Under the pieces are notes generated by a model. The model was not told the DNA's origin, searched no databases, and saw nothing but the letters and a program-made list of their open reading frames with translations. From CAWATZ01 sp963784995 (GTDB taxonomy: Bacteria; Planctomycetota; Planctomycetia; Gemmatales; Gemmataceae), in NCBI GenBank assembly GCA_963784995.1, contig CAWATZ010000004.1, forward strand, positions 1 to 64,000: a stretch of DNA of 64,000 nucleotides, in the 5' to 3' direction. Shown here piece after piece: positions 55,605 through 64,000 of this stretch (the stretch's first letter is position 1; each line of letters begins with the position of its first letter). Both the position numbers and the translations under genes were made by a program.

Positions 55605-55757
55605 GGTTCAGTCCTCGTTTGCTTGAGACCTCTGCCTCTGACCTCGTTCGGCTATCCTACGGAGGTCCGGCCGTTGTGCCCAGCACCAGGACGTGAGTGC
55701 CATCCTGGATTGCCGGCTTCGCTCGGGCGACTATTCTTTCTGGAGGAGGAAGACTCA

Positions 55758-57155
55758 ATGAGCAAGAGCCGATTGGTTGTGATCCTGTTGCCGTTGCTGA
55801 CCCTGACCGGTTCGCTCCTGGCGGCCGTTGGTGTCCTCACACCCCTGGCCGCCCTTGCCGGCGACAGCGACAAACCGCCGGACCGCACCGCTGCGGCCAA
55901 AACGTTCGTCGAGCTGCAGGCCAAGGGGGATTTCGCAGCCGCCATGAAGGAGTTCGACGACGTGATGAAGAAGGCGTCGCCGGCGGACAAGATGGAGGCG
56001 ACGTGGAAGCTGGTCCAGAAACAGGTGGGGCCGTTCCAGAAACAGCTCGGCACCCGCCAGGAGCGGCTGGCGAAATATGACGTGGTGTTCGTGACCTGCC
56101 AGTTCGAGAAGCTGGCTCTGGACGTGCGCGTCGTCTTCACGCGCGAGGGGCAGATCACCGGCTACAGCATTCGTCCGGTCCAGAAGAAGTACGACTTCAA
56201 GCCGCCTCCCTACGCCCGGGCCGATTCGTTCCGCGAGAGTGCCGTGACCGTCGGTTCCGGCGACTGGGCCCTGCCCGGCACGCTGACGCTGCCCTCTGCG
56301 TGCAGGCACGCAGGCGTGCAGGGCCCCTTCCCCGCCGTGGTGCTGGTGCATGGCTCAGGCCCGCAGGACCGCGACGAGACCATTGGGCCGAACAAGCCGT
56401 TTCGCGATCTGGCCTGGGGCCTGGCGTCACAGGGCATCGCCGTGCTGCGTTACGAGAAGCGAACCAAGGAGCACGCGGCCAGGATGGCTGCCTTGAAGGA
56501 CAAACTGACCATCAAGGAAGAGGTGGTCGATGACGCCGTGGCGGCGGCAGCCCTGCTGCGCACTCAGAAGGACATCGACCCCAGGCGGGTCTTCGTTCTC
56601 GGTCACAGCCTCGGCGCCTTCGTGGGGCCGAAGGTTGGTCTGCGCGATCCGGAGCTGGCTGGCCTCATTCTCCTGGCCGGCAATACCCGGCCGCTGGAAG
56701 ACGTGATCCTCGACCAGGTCACCTACGTCCTTTCTTTGCAAGGGGAGCTGGGCAAGGAAGAAAAGGAGGAGCTGGACAAGATCAAGAAGCAGGTCCTCCG
56801 CGTCAAGGATGCGAAGTTGACGCCCGAGACACCGGCCGCCGAGCTTCCTCTGGGCACCCCGGCCGCGTACTGGCTCCTGCTGCGGGACTGCCGGCCGCTG
56901 CAAGACGTGGCCCAGTTCCGCCGGCCGGTGCTGGTCCTGCAGGGGGAACGCGATTACCAGGTGACCATGGCGGACTTTGCCGGCTGGAAGGAGACTCTGG
57001 GGGCGCGCCCGGACGTGCGTCTGAAGAGTTATCCAAAGCTGAACCATCTGTTCATGGAGGGCGAGGGCAAGGCCAGGCCCGCCGAGTACGACAAGGCGGG
57101 CCACGTGGCTCAGGAGGTCGTGGAGGACATTGCCCGGTGGATCAAGGGCAAGTGA
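55758..57155 (+). CDS. Secreted alpha/beta hydrolase with N-terminal DUF3887-type domain
   Basis: A 465-aa protein with a signal peptide (VVILLPLLTLTGSLLAAVG), an N-terminal domain like DUF3887 (TFVELQAKGDFAAAMKEFDD, which suggests a NTF2-like fold), and a C-terminal alpha/beta hydrolase with VLVHGSGPQDRDE, the nucleophile in GHSLGAFVG, VLVLQGERDYQVT and the histidine in PKLNHLF. The substrate is unknown; an esterase or peptidase role is likely. The ATG at 55758 follows GGAGGAGG. It is divergent from the WD40 gene. Confidence 0.9.
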   Translation: MSKSRLVVILLPLLTLTGSLLAAVGVLTPLAALAGDSDKPPDRTAAAKTFVELQAKGDFAAAMKEFDDVMKKASPADKMEATWKLVQKQVGPFQKQLGTRQERLAKYDVVFVTCQFEKLALDVRVVFTREGQITGYSIRPVQKKYDFKPPPYARADSFRESAVTVGSGDWALPGTLTLPSACRHAGVQGPFPAVVLVHGSGPQDRDETIGPNKPFRDLAWGLASQGIAVLRYEKRTKEHAARMAALKDKLTIKEEVVDDAVAAAALLRTQKDIDPRRVFVLGHSLGAFVGPKVGLRDPELAGLILLAGNTRPLEDVILDQVTYVLSLQGELGKEEKEELDKIKKQVLRVKDAKLTPETPAAELPLGTPAAYWLLLRDCRPLQDVAQFRRPVLVLQGERDYQVTMADFAGWKETLGARPDVRLKSYPKLNHLFMEGEGKARPAEYDKAGHVAQEVVEDIARWIKGK

Positions 57156-57199
57156 GCCACGTGGGCCAGCTCCCTGGCTCATCGGGGCATCCCCTTCGC

Positions 57200-57541
57200 T
57201 CAATACCCTCCGGTATAGAACGTGTCCGTGCAGACGTTGTTGCGAACCTTGACCTCACAATAGGCACTCCACGGGTAAATCCAAACCTCTTCGCCATCAG
57301 GCTTGCGCTGGATCCGGTAGGGATGGCCGAGCACTTGAAGAATGACCACCTTCGGCTTGCCCTTGACAGACTCAAGCCGGGCCAGGTCCTCGTCGTTCGG
57401 CCAGCGGTCGAGTGCCCGGGCTTTCCTTGGATCGGGCTCCGCTTCGGTCACCGCCTGGGAACCGGGCTGCCGAGGACCAGAGGAATCCACACTGCCGGCG
57501 AACAAGAGAAGCAGCGCGCTTGCCACAAGTATCCGAATCAT
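57200..57541 (-). CDS. Small secreted protein, BamE/SmpA-like
   Basis: A 113-aa product with a signal peptide (ILVASALLLLFAGSV). The C-terminal half VVILQVLGHPYRIQRKPDGE followed by VWIYPWSAY resembles the SmpA/BamE fold, in which a sequence like GxPxxxxxxxxEVWxY is typical. Function unknown. It lies 33 bp downstream of the pectate lyase gene. Confidence 0.6.
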   Translation of the reverse strand: MIRILVASALLLLFAGSVDSSGPRQPGSQAVTEAEPDPRKARALDRWPNDEDLARLESVKGKPKVVILQVLGHPYRIQRKPDGEEVWIYPWSAYCEVKVRNNVCTDTFYTGGY

Positions 57542-57574
57542 TTCGTGACCTCCAGGGACGAACCCGAATGGGCA

Positions 57575-59254
57575 TCATTCCTTGAACTTCTTCGCCAGTT
57601 CCGGAGCGGCCTTGCGCAGCTCCTCGGCCACCAGTTTGGCCATGGCCTCGGCGCCCCTGGCGGAGAGGTGCGTCCGGTCGATCTTGCCCGGCTCCTTGCT
57701 CGGCGGATTGAACGCGGCCGACGCTTCCGGTCCCAGCCTGTTGAGCAGCTCGATGGCGCGGGCGTGCAGGTCCACCAGCGGCACCTTCTTCTCCTTCGCC
57801 AGCTCCTTGACGGCCTCGACATAAGGCCCCAGGTCCGACTTGATCTTGCCCTCTTTTGTGAACACCCGGCGGGTCATGGACGTGACCAGCACGGGCCGGG
57901 CGCCGGCCGACCGGGCCTCGTCCACGTAGCGGGCCATCCACTCGCGGTAGGTGGTCTTCGGGTCCGTCTCGCGCTCCGGCCCCTTGCCCGGCATGTCGTT
58001 GTGGCCGAACTGGATCAGGACGTAATCGGGCTTCTGCTCCAGCGCCTTCTTCCAGTGGCCCTCGTTGATGAAGCTTTTCGAGCTGCGGCCGGAGCGGGCC
58101 AGGTTCAGGCACTCGTTGTCCGGCCCGAGCAGTTTCGCAAAGGCCGGTCCCCAGCCGCTGCCGTCGGACACGGTCGAATCGCCCACCAGGACAATCCGCA
58201 CCCGGGCCGGTTTCGCCTTCTCCGCCAGCTTCCGTTTCCAGGCCGGATACTCCTGGGCCAGGAGCTTCTGCGGCCAGGAGCCGAGCCAGGCATAGCCGTT
58301 GCGCCTCTCGTAGCCGATCTCCGCCAGGTCGTGTTTGGCCACGCCGTCGCGGTCGGCGAAGATCGGCCGATTGCTGCCGATCTCGTAGAAGCGGGCCCAC
58401 AACGGCGGCGCGGCTTGGTCCTTGACCACCACCTTGTTCCTGCCGGTGGGAGACTTCTCGTCCTTACGCACTTCGACGCGAATGCCCGTCAGCCTGGCCT
58501 CCTCGAACCAGGCTACCGCTCCATCCACGGTGCGCACTACTTCGGGCGTTGGCTCCACGCTCATCAGCAGGCGGACGATCCCGACCGATTCGGCCCCACT
58601 GAGGCTGACCAGCTCGAAGGTCCGCCCGGGGCGCGGGCTGAAATCCTTCTCGTCGTGCTGGGCGCACCAGGCGGTCAGCTTCCCCTTCACCTTGATCTGG
58701 CACTTGAGGATGCACTCCAGGCCCCGAGCGAAGGCGTCCTGGGCGGCCTTTCGGCGGCCCGCGTCCACGAACGCGTACCGCTCGGACGTGGCGACCTCGC
58801 GCAGAAACTCCATCAGGCGCACCATCGCATGGTCGTTGAAGGTTATGTGGCGGTGGTAGCTCTTGCCGGGAGGGTGGTACTGCGGCCAGCCGCCGTTGGG
58901 GTACTGGGCCTTGAGGACGTAGTCCAGCCCTTTGGTGAACGCCGTGCGATAGCGTTCTTCCCCGGTGGCGTTCTGCATCCGGGCCAGGAAGCGCAGCTCG
59001 TCGGTGGTCGCGGAATTGTCGAAGGTGGGCTGCAACGTCTTGCGGTCGCCGTTGAACGGCGCCGCGGTGGTATCGACGTTCTTGGGCCAGCCGCCCAGCT
59101 CCGCCTGGTAGGAGAGGACGTTGGCGGCGATGGTTTTGGCTTCCGGGCCGGCGAACCAGGCGTCCGGCTTCTTGAGGTAACGTGCGGGGCCGCTCTGGGC
59201 CCAGGCGGAGGGGCCGAACGAAAGCAACACCGCCGCCAGCAGAAGGCGTCTCAT
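57575..59254 (-). CDS. Pectate lyase (PL10-like) fused to a rhamnogalacturonan acetylesterase-like SGNH domain
   Basis: A 559-aa secreted protein with two enzymes. Residues 25-330 resemble family PL10 pectate lyase, with LGGWPKNVDTTA, YPNGGWPQYHPPGKSYHRHI and RFYEIGSNRPIFADRDG. Residues 345-559 are an SGNH hydrolase of the rhamnogalacturonan acetylesterase type (CE12), with VLVGDSTVSDGSGWGPAF holding the nucleophile serine, LNLARSGRSSKSF, VLIQFGHNDMPGK and RTHLSARGAEAMAKLVAEEL with Asp/His region. Together they would degrade acetylated pectin. The signal peptide is RRLLLAAVLLSFGPSAWAQ. The ATG is at 59254. Confidence 0.9.
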   Translation of the reverse strand: MRRLLLAAVLLSFGPSAWAQSGPARYLKKPDAWFAGPEAKTIAANVLSYQAELGGWPKNVDTTAAPFNGDRKTLQPTFDNSATTDELRFLARMQNATGEERYRTAFTKGLDYVLKAQYPNGGWPQYHPPGKSYHRHITFNDHAMVRLMEFLREVATSERYAFVDAGRRKAAQDAFARGLECILKCQIKVKGKLTAWCAQHDEKDFSPRPGRTFELVSLSGAESVGIVRLLMSVEPTPEVVRTVDGAVAWFEEARLTGIRVEVRKDEKSPTGRNKVVVKDQAAPPLWARFYEIGSNRPIFADRDGVAKHDLAEIGYERRNGYAWLGSWPQKLLAQEYPAWKRKLAEKAKPARVRIVLVGDSTVSDGSGWGPAFAKLLGPDNECLNLARSGRSSKSFINEGHWKKALEQKPDYVLIQFGHNDMPGKGPERETDPKTTYREWMARYVDEARSAGARPVLVTSMTRRVFTKEGKIKSDLGPYVEAVKELAKEKKVPLVDLHARAIELLNRLGPEASAAFNPPSKEPGKIDRTHLSARGAEAMAKLVAEELRKAAPELAKKFKE

Positions 59255-59675
59255 GAGCGTGGACTCCGAGGCCGAACGGGAACGTGCGACTCCGACCGGG
59301 AGCTGGATTGTGGCTCCGCCGCAATTATCGGCTGGCACGGCCTCGACGACAAGGGTAAGCCCGTGCGGCTTGGCGCTGTCCGGACACCAACGTTCCTGGG
59401 CCAGTCCAGGAGACCCGGAAAAACAAAAGGAACCTGCGAATTGCGTCGCAGGTTCCCTCATTGCATCCGTGACGGTCAGACACTTGTTGCACTGGCCATG
59501 ATCCCGTGGCGGGGATAGAAAGCCAGGTGGCGATCCGCCACGCTGGCGTGCGCAGCGGGCGCACCGGCGTTTTTCCGTTTCCCGAGGAGGCGAATTCCGG
59601 AACTGATTTCCTCCAGTTGGGCGGCAAGAAATATGTAGGGGGCACAACCGTAAAAGCGACCTCACGGGAGGATGT
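59255..59675. other. Intergenic stretch with a terminator-like hairpin
   Basis: No gene is recognised. A hairpin lies at 59429-59456. The base composition changes from GC-rich to about half GC near the right end, where the TPR gene begins. Confidence 0.5.
59429..59456 (-). terminator. Terminator-like hairpin
   Basis: GGAACCTGC and GCAGGTTCC around GAATTGCGTC; on the minus strand it is followed by CTTTTGTTTTTCC. There is no gene directly upstream of it on that strand, so its role is unclear. Confidence 0.5.
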
Positions 59676-60047
59676 ATGTTAACTCCACAAGATAAAGCAC
59701 TGTTTGCCGAAGCTGTGCAAGCCAAAGATAGTGGCAACTTACACGAGGCGCTCAGGCTTTTTTCTGACATCTTGCAACGGAACAACGAGGACGCAGGTTT
59801 GCACTATGTAGTCGGTCTGGTGCATTGGAATCTTGGACAACTTGAACAGGCTATCGTCCATTTTCAAGCAGCCACCGAGATCGATCCAAACAACGAATCG
59901 ATGTCGTTGGGTCTATTCCATTGTTTGTGGGAACTAGGTCAAAAAGTTGAAGCACTGGAGGAGGCAAAACGCTTTGTCGCGGTCGCTCATTCTGACACTT
60001 ATCGTCAGATTGTCGATGAGATTACCTCAAAACTTGAGAGCAAGTAA
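59676..60047 (+). CDS. TPR-repeat protein
   Basis: A 123-aa protein with three TPR-like units: AVQAKDSGNLHEALRLFSDI, LHYVVGLVHWNLGQLEQAIV and SLGLFHCLWELGQKVEALEE. The DNA is less GC-rich than the genes around it: two lines counted by eye within the gene gave 52 and 47 percent, against clearly GC-rich neighbours. This suggests recent acquisition together with the two genes beyond it. TPRs bind partner proteins; no further domain. Confidence 0.72.
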   Translation: MLTPQDKALFAEAVQAKDSGNLHEALRLFSDILQRNNEDAGLHYVVGLVHWNLGQLEQAIVHFQAATEIDPNNESMSLGLFHCLWELGQKVEALEEAKRFVAVAHSDTYRQIVDEITSKLESK

Positions 60048-60205
60048 CGAGCCAAAAGGGGACGCATCCTGCGCCAAGAAAAGCCTGGGAAAGTGGGAAA
60101 AGATGTAACGAGACGGAAAAGGGACGCATCTATTTTTCTTGGAAGGTCAGGGGCTCCAGCAGCGGGTGGAGGAGGGGCGGTAGATGAACGAGCCCCAAAT
60201 CAGAC

Positions 60206-61009
60206 TCACGTAGTACGCGCAGTCGGTTGCCGATGCCTCCTGATAAACGCTATCAGCTGGCGAATCGGTTCCTTGGCCTGCAATCGCTCCACATCTTCAG
60301 AGGTCAGTTCATCCAGGAAACTGCTGAGAGTGTTCGGGCCGCCACCATTTTCCAAGAGTGCCAAGAGTTGTTCCCTGGGCTTCAACTTGGCAACTTTCCG
60401 AGTGTAAACTTTCTTGAATGCCGGGAAAATGCGCGGGAGGTCAATCGAGTCATCAAAGAAGACCGCTTCTATCTCTGGAATAAAAAAGATGATGTCGAAT
60501 GGAACATCCCCCGCAACAGATCCTATCTCCTGCTTGGTGACCTGGATCTTGTCAATAAGGAGGGCTGGGTCTACCGTGTCGGTGTCAAGCACGATGGCAA
60601 TCGGGGCATGGTACTGAATGACATTGCTGCGAGCAGCAGAGACAACAGCAGATCGGTCTCCGCTTACCCGAAATTCACAGGCATCGGCCACATCAGGTGG
60701 TAAGATCGCCCTCAAGATCGCAGTCTCATCCAAACCTTCCACGATAATGGGAAGCTTGCCGACCGGCCGCTGCGGGCGGCGAAGCGACCAATGTTTAAAG
60801 AAAGCATCAGGCATCCACTCAACGGGAAGCAGCTCTTCAAAGGAAGGCATCTCTTCCCACTGGCCGCTTTCGATAAGCTGCTGGACTACCTCCCCGTAGG
60901 CCTTCGCCACCTTGGCCCGCTCCGGCGCGTTTCTCGTGCTGCGAAACTGCATGGCCAGCAGGCCAAGTTTCGCGTCCAACGGCATCGCCGGCTGTTGAGT
61001 CCCCTTCAT
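60206..61009 (-). CDS. Unassigned protein with TOPRIM-like motifs
   Basis: A 267-aa protein. The pattern LPIIVEGLDETAILRAIL, then IAIVLDTDTVDPALL, then FDIIFFIPEIEAVFFDD resembles the acidic residues of a TOPRIM fold (a glutamate followed by DxD), as seen in OLD-type and related nucleases, primases and topoisomerases. The homology is too faint to name a family. The N-terminal helix-rich part is of unknown kind. The ATG at 61009 lies one base after the stop of the upstream gene on the same strand, so the two are cotranscribed. Confidence 0.62.
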   Translation of the reverse strand: MKGTQQPAMPLDAKLGLLAMQFRSTRNAPERAKVAKAYGEVVQQLIESGQWEEMPSFEELLPVEWMPDAFFKHWSLRRPQRPVGKLPIIVEGLDETAILRAILPPDVADACEFRVSGDRSAVVSAARSNVIQYHAPIAIVLDTDTVDPALLIDKIQVTKQEIGSVAGDVPFDIIFFIPEIEAVFFDDSIDLPRIFPAFKKVYTRKVAKLKPREQLLALLENGGGPNTLSSFLDELTSEDVERLQAKEPIRQLIAFIRRHRQPTARTT

Positions 61010-61010
61010 C

Positions 61011-61592
61011 TTACTCTCCCGCCAGATGGCACACTCCGAATCGGCGTCGTGCCTGCTCCACAACACCTGTAACCGCAGTAAACTCCTTTATTAGCCCGGT
61101 TAGCAGCGGCAGACCAAGTCGCTCCAGCCATGTCGTGCAGTTACAATCACCGTCCCCGTCGGGAAAGCCATAGGAATACTTGCTGTTGGACTGTTCGTCA
61201 GTCAGTTTCCTCCGGAATGCCCGAAAACTCTGCGGGGAAAGAGCGATGTCGAACTTCAGTACCTGCAAGCCCCGCTGCTGAGCCGCAGTGAACACCGCCG
61301 TATCATCGCGGACGATACCAGGGTAAGCCTCACTTTTTTGCAGCCGGTCTATCACCTGCCAGATTGGTGTGGCACCTCCGTCCGGGTTGAAGCTGTAGAT
61401 TACCCTGTCTCGCTCGGTGGAAACCCCGGTGTGTCCCGCAAAAAGCAAGCATTCGGTCACTGATGGCCCGGGACCTCGGAGGTTGCGCTCATCTTCGAGT
61501 GCGTCGTAAAAGCGCTGGAGGAACGCGCTTGTCCGATCTCCCCGGAATGTATGAACAGTAACTGTTCTGCATTGCGGCGCTCCCGCACTCAT
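61011..61592 (-). CDS. Unassigned protein with permuted papain-like (NlpC/P60-type) motifs
   Basis: A 193-aa protein in which a histidine in LLFAGHTGVSTERDR precedes a cysteine in DGDCNCTTWLERLGL. That order is like circularly permuted papain-like enzymes such as the LRAT/YiiX group, which hydrolyse amide or ester bonds. I infer this from two short motifs only. The gene is the first of a two-gene unit with the TOPRIM-like protein. Confidence 0.55.
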   Translation of the reverse strand: MSAGAPQCRTVTVHTFRGDRTSAFLQRFYDALEDERNLRGPGPSVTECLLFAGHTGVSTERDRVIYSFNPDGGATPIWQVIDRLQKSEAYPGIVRDDTAVFTAAQQRGLQVLKFDIALSPQSFRAFRRKLTDEQSNSKYSYGFPDGDGDCNCTTWLERLGLPLLTGLIKEFTAVTGVVEQARRRFGVCHLAGE

Positions 61593-61799
61593 CTGGGCTT
61601 ACTCTCCCGCAGGATACTCGCTGCCCCTCCCGCGAGGGCAGATCATCCTACACTCATCCTCCCGCGCCGCCTGTCGCCGGTCAAGTCGAGCTGACGCCAG
61701 CCGGAGCCTGCACCACCCTCTCCTCCCAGCATCAAGCAACAGGACCCGCCCATGCCACGCTGGAACGTCTGCTTCGCCGACCGCGAATCGGATCGCGGT

Positions 61800-63140
61800 T
61801 TAGCTCTCGGGCGCCGGGTCCGGAAGCGCCGGTCGAACCGCGGAGGAGCGTCCGGGGGCGCGGCATGGGTCTGCTCCGCTTGCTGCCAGGCTGCTCCCCT
61901 GTTTCCTCCTGGCCGCCAGGTTTGGCAGAAACGCGGTCAGCAGGCCGATCGCGGGCAGGAAGGAGCAGACCCGGTAAACGTGACCGATGCTGGTGCGGTC
62001 GGCCAACTGTCCCAGGACGGCCGCTCCGAGCCCGCCCATGCCAAAGGCGAAGCCGAAGAAGAGGCCGGACACCATGCCCACGCGCCGGGGCAGCAGCTCC
62101 TGAGCGTAGACCAGGATGGCGGAGAACGCCGACGCCAGGATCAGGCCGATCGGCACGGTCAGCACGCCGGTCCAGAACAGGCCGGCGTAAGGCAGCACCA
62201 GGGTGAAGGGCAGAACGCCGAGGATGGAGACCCAGATGACGAACTTGAATCCCAGGCGGTCCCCAACCGGTCCCCCGAGAACGGTGCCGGCCGCGACGGC
62301 GCCGAGGAAGAGGAACAGGAACAGCTGCGCTGTCGGGACCGAGACCCCAAACCGATCGATCAGGTAGAAGGTGTAGTAACTGCTCAGGCTCGCCAGGTAG
62401 AAGTACTTCGAGAAGATCAGGCAGAGCAGGATGGCGATGGCGAATGCCACCCGGGCCGGCGACAGGGTGGGCCGGTCCTCGGCGAGCCCGGCCCGCGCCA
62501 CGGCCGATCTGGTTGCCAGTCGCCGGCGATACCATTTGCCCACCTGGAGCAGCACGGTGATGGCGAGGAGGGCGGCGAGGGAGAACCAGGCAATGCTGCC
62601 CTGGCCTCCGGGCACGACGATGAACGCGGCCAGCAGCGGCCCCAGCGCCGAGCCGGCGTTGCCGCCGACCTGGAACAGCGACTGGGCCAGGCCGTGCCGG
62701 CCGCCCGAGGCGACCCGGGCCATCCGCGACGATTCCGGGTGAAACACCGCCGAGCCCATCCCCACCAGGGCCGCCGCCACCAGGACCAGGGGGAAGCTGT
62801 CCGCGCGTGCCAGCAGGAGCAGGCCGACCAGGGTGAAGCCCATGCCGACCGCCAGCGAATAGGGTTGCGGGCGGCGATCCGTGTAAATGCCGACCACCGG
62901 CTGCAGCAGGGACGCGATCAACTGAAAGGTACACGTGATCAGGCCGACCTGGGCAAAGCTGAGCTGGTAGGACGACTTCAGGATCGGGTAAATGGCCGGC
63001 AGCAGCGACTGGATCAGGTCGTTGAGCAGGTGCGAGAAACTGAGCGCCAGCAGGATGGCGAACACGGTTCCCTCTTCGATTCGCCGCGGCTGTTCGCCCG
63101 ACAACGCGTGTTGGTCTGTTCCCACCCGCCGACCTCTCAA
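61800..63140 (-). CDS. Major facilitator transporter, Fsr-like
   Basis: A 446-aa protein with twelve hydrophobic segments. The first helix has LLALSFSHLLNDLIQSLLPA, characteristic of the fosmidomycin resistance (Fsr) branch, and loop 2-3 has GIYTDRRPQPYSL. A GMGSAVFHPESSRMA segment is also typical of that branch. It may export small hydrophobic compounds; the real substrate is unknown. About 30 C-terminal residues (APGRSSAVRPALPDP) are not conserved. Confidence 0.88.
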   Translation of the reverse strand: MRGRRVGTDQHALSGEQPRRIEEGTVFAILLALSFSHLLNDLIQSLLPAIYPILKSSYQLSFAQVGLITCTFQLIASLLQPVVGIYTDRRPQPYSLAVGMGFTLVGLLLLARADSFPLVLVAAALVGMGSAVFHPESSRMARVASGGRHGLAQSLFQVGGNAGSALGPLLAAFIVVPGGQGSIAWFSLAALLAITVLLQVGKWYRRRLATRSAVARAGLAEDRPTLSPARVAFAIAILLCLIFSKYFYLASLSSYYTFYLIDRFGVSVPTAQLFLFLFLGAVAAGTVLGGPVGDRLGFKFVIWVSILGVLPFTLVLPYAGLFWTGVLTVPIGLILASAFSAILVYAQELLPRRVGMVSGLFFGFAFGMGGLGAAVLGQLADRTSIGHVYRVCSFLPAIGLLTAFLPNLAARRKQGSSLAASGADPCRAPGRSSAVRPALPDPAPES

Positions 63141-63186
63141 TCCGGGACAAAAGAAACGCCAAGGGGCGACCCCGTTCGCCGCGTTC

Positions 63187-64000
63187 CTACGGCGCCCGGA
63201 ACACCTTCAGCACCTCGTCGCCGAAGTGGTTGATGACCTTCACCGCGATCTTGCCTGACTTCGGCGGGTCGAACGGCTGGCTGGTCGCGCGGTACAGCTT
63301 CGACCACTCGGCCTCGTCGATCTCCGCCCGCAGCGCCTTCTTCAGCTTGTCGTAGGGGCCTTCCTTCGTGTCCTTGCCTCCGTGGAGGAAATAGGCGTGC
63401 CGGACGAAGAAACTTTGCCCGTCGTAGTCGGTGTCGATGAACCAGCACGCGATGTCGTCCGTGTCGCCGGTTCGCACGGCGCCGGTACTGGGGTCGAAGA
63501 CATCCACGCCGCGGAGCGTGACCACTACCTTGCCGTTCGGGGTTTCCAGCTTCACGTCCGGCTCGCCGAAGACGGTGAACAGGTTGCCGGCCCCGGTCTT
63601 CTTCAGCAGCCTGTTCGTGGACGCTCGCCTCGAACGCGAAGGCGCACACCAGCAGCAGGTCGCAGCCGCTCCCCGCCAGGAAATTGCCGTTAGCCCGAAG
63701 CGCCAGCGCGGGGTCGCTGTCCCCCTCGCTGGCGCTTCGGGCTAACGGCAGGCTGCGGTGCGGCGACAGGCTTTCCACGGTGAACGGCCCGGTCAGGCGG
63801 ACGATGTCCTTGTCCTCATAAGGCTGGTCGTACAGCGTCTCGGTGTCGGCGTGCCGGGCAATCGCCCTGTCGATCTCCTCGCGGGTCATCCCCTCGCGAA
63901 TGTCGGGGTTGTTGGCGATGCTCTTGAGCGTGACGTGCGGCACGGTGCGGTAGACGAACCCCCTGTGCAGGTCGCGCATGGGTTCGGCGAGCGGCGCGGC
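63187..64000 (-). CDS. C-terminal part of a DNA methylase, cut by the window end (frameshift and insertion)
   Basis: The gene continues beyond 64000. The visible part has GFVYRTVPHVTLKSIANNPD and VRLTGPFTVESLS, segments usual in the C-terminal half of large adenine-specific DNA methylases of restriction-modification type. After a frame change near 63620 it continues as GAGNLFTVFGEPDVKLETPN and WFIDTDYDGQSFFVRHAYFL to the stop. A palindromic repeat (63685-63750) is translated within it as LARSASEGDSDPALALRANG. Whether the insertion and frameshift leave an active enzyme is unclear. Confidence 0.72.
63685..63750. repeat. Palindromic repeat inside the methylase gene, family R6
   Basis: Arms of 24 bp, TGCCGTTAGCCCGAAGCGCC plus AGCG, pair exactly with the right half around CGGGGTCGCTGTCCCCCT. 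Confidence 0.9.

Noticed and set aside
61752..63233. 493-codon plus-strand frame
   Set aside because: It is antisense to the MFS transporter; the translation is Gln/Arg-rich and without a domain.

Overview
The window reads as GC-rich planctomycete DNA, most likely from the Gemmataceae or a close relative. The evidence is a set of families typical of that phylum: a DUF1549/DUF1553 protein with a DUF1501 partner, a DUF1559 prepilin-like protein with a small lipoprotein, a TIGR03000 cysteine-rich protein, secreted WD40 and EF-hand proteins, and a planctomycete-type ECF sigma factor. No rRNA or tRNA gene was recognised.

Layout. 1-1757: no protein gene recognised; a minus-strand group II intron-like RNA. 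1767-4174: eutC and an ACT/APC permease. 4211-9981 (minus): a UPF0316 membrane protein, then a DUF1553 / DUF1501 / EF-hand operon. 10230-17787: a WD40 protein, rdgB, a protealysin-like M4 peptidase with an emfourin-like inhibitor, a Ser/Thr kinase and two DUF3754 paralogues. 18196-24491: DUF1559 and lipoprotein, a PMT-type glycosyltransferase, a secreted unknown, truB and a diacylglycerol kinase-like gene. 24478-31505: a DUF457 membrane protein, TIGR03000 protein, D-aminoacylase, methyltransferase, ECF sigma, mobA and a ParDE-like pair. 31643-40448: BamD-like and LptE-like envelope genes, then folP, cdaA, cdaR and proA, a HEAT-repeat protein and a lipoprotein. 41179-54552: a nonribosomal peptide locus. 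54630-59254: WD40, alpha/beta hydrolase, a small secreted protein and a pectate lyase/acetylesterase fusion. 59676-61592: a lower-GC island with a TPR protein and a pair of unassigned genes. 61800-64000: an Fsr-like MFS transporter and the C-terminal part of a DNA methylase.

The peptide locus is the largest functional unit. It encodes an acyl-AMP ligase with a carrier domain, then C-A-T-TE, C-A-T-C and A-T-TE proteins, nearly head to tail. It has two thioesterases whose DNA is almost identical over 285 bp, and a last A domain that lacks the aspartate which normally binds the amino group.

Two features cut across the window. First, roughly eighteen single-base frameshifts break genes whose proteins are otherwise well conserved, nine of them in the three NRPS genes. 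This pattern fits indel errors in a draft assembly better than widespread gene decay. Second, several families of palindromic repeats sit between genes and in places inside them: in frame in the acyl ligase, as the C-terminal tail of a DUF3754 protein, in a glycosyltransferase and in a DNA methylase. One palindrome forms a tandem 148-bp duplication that includes the 3' end of the neighbouring gene.
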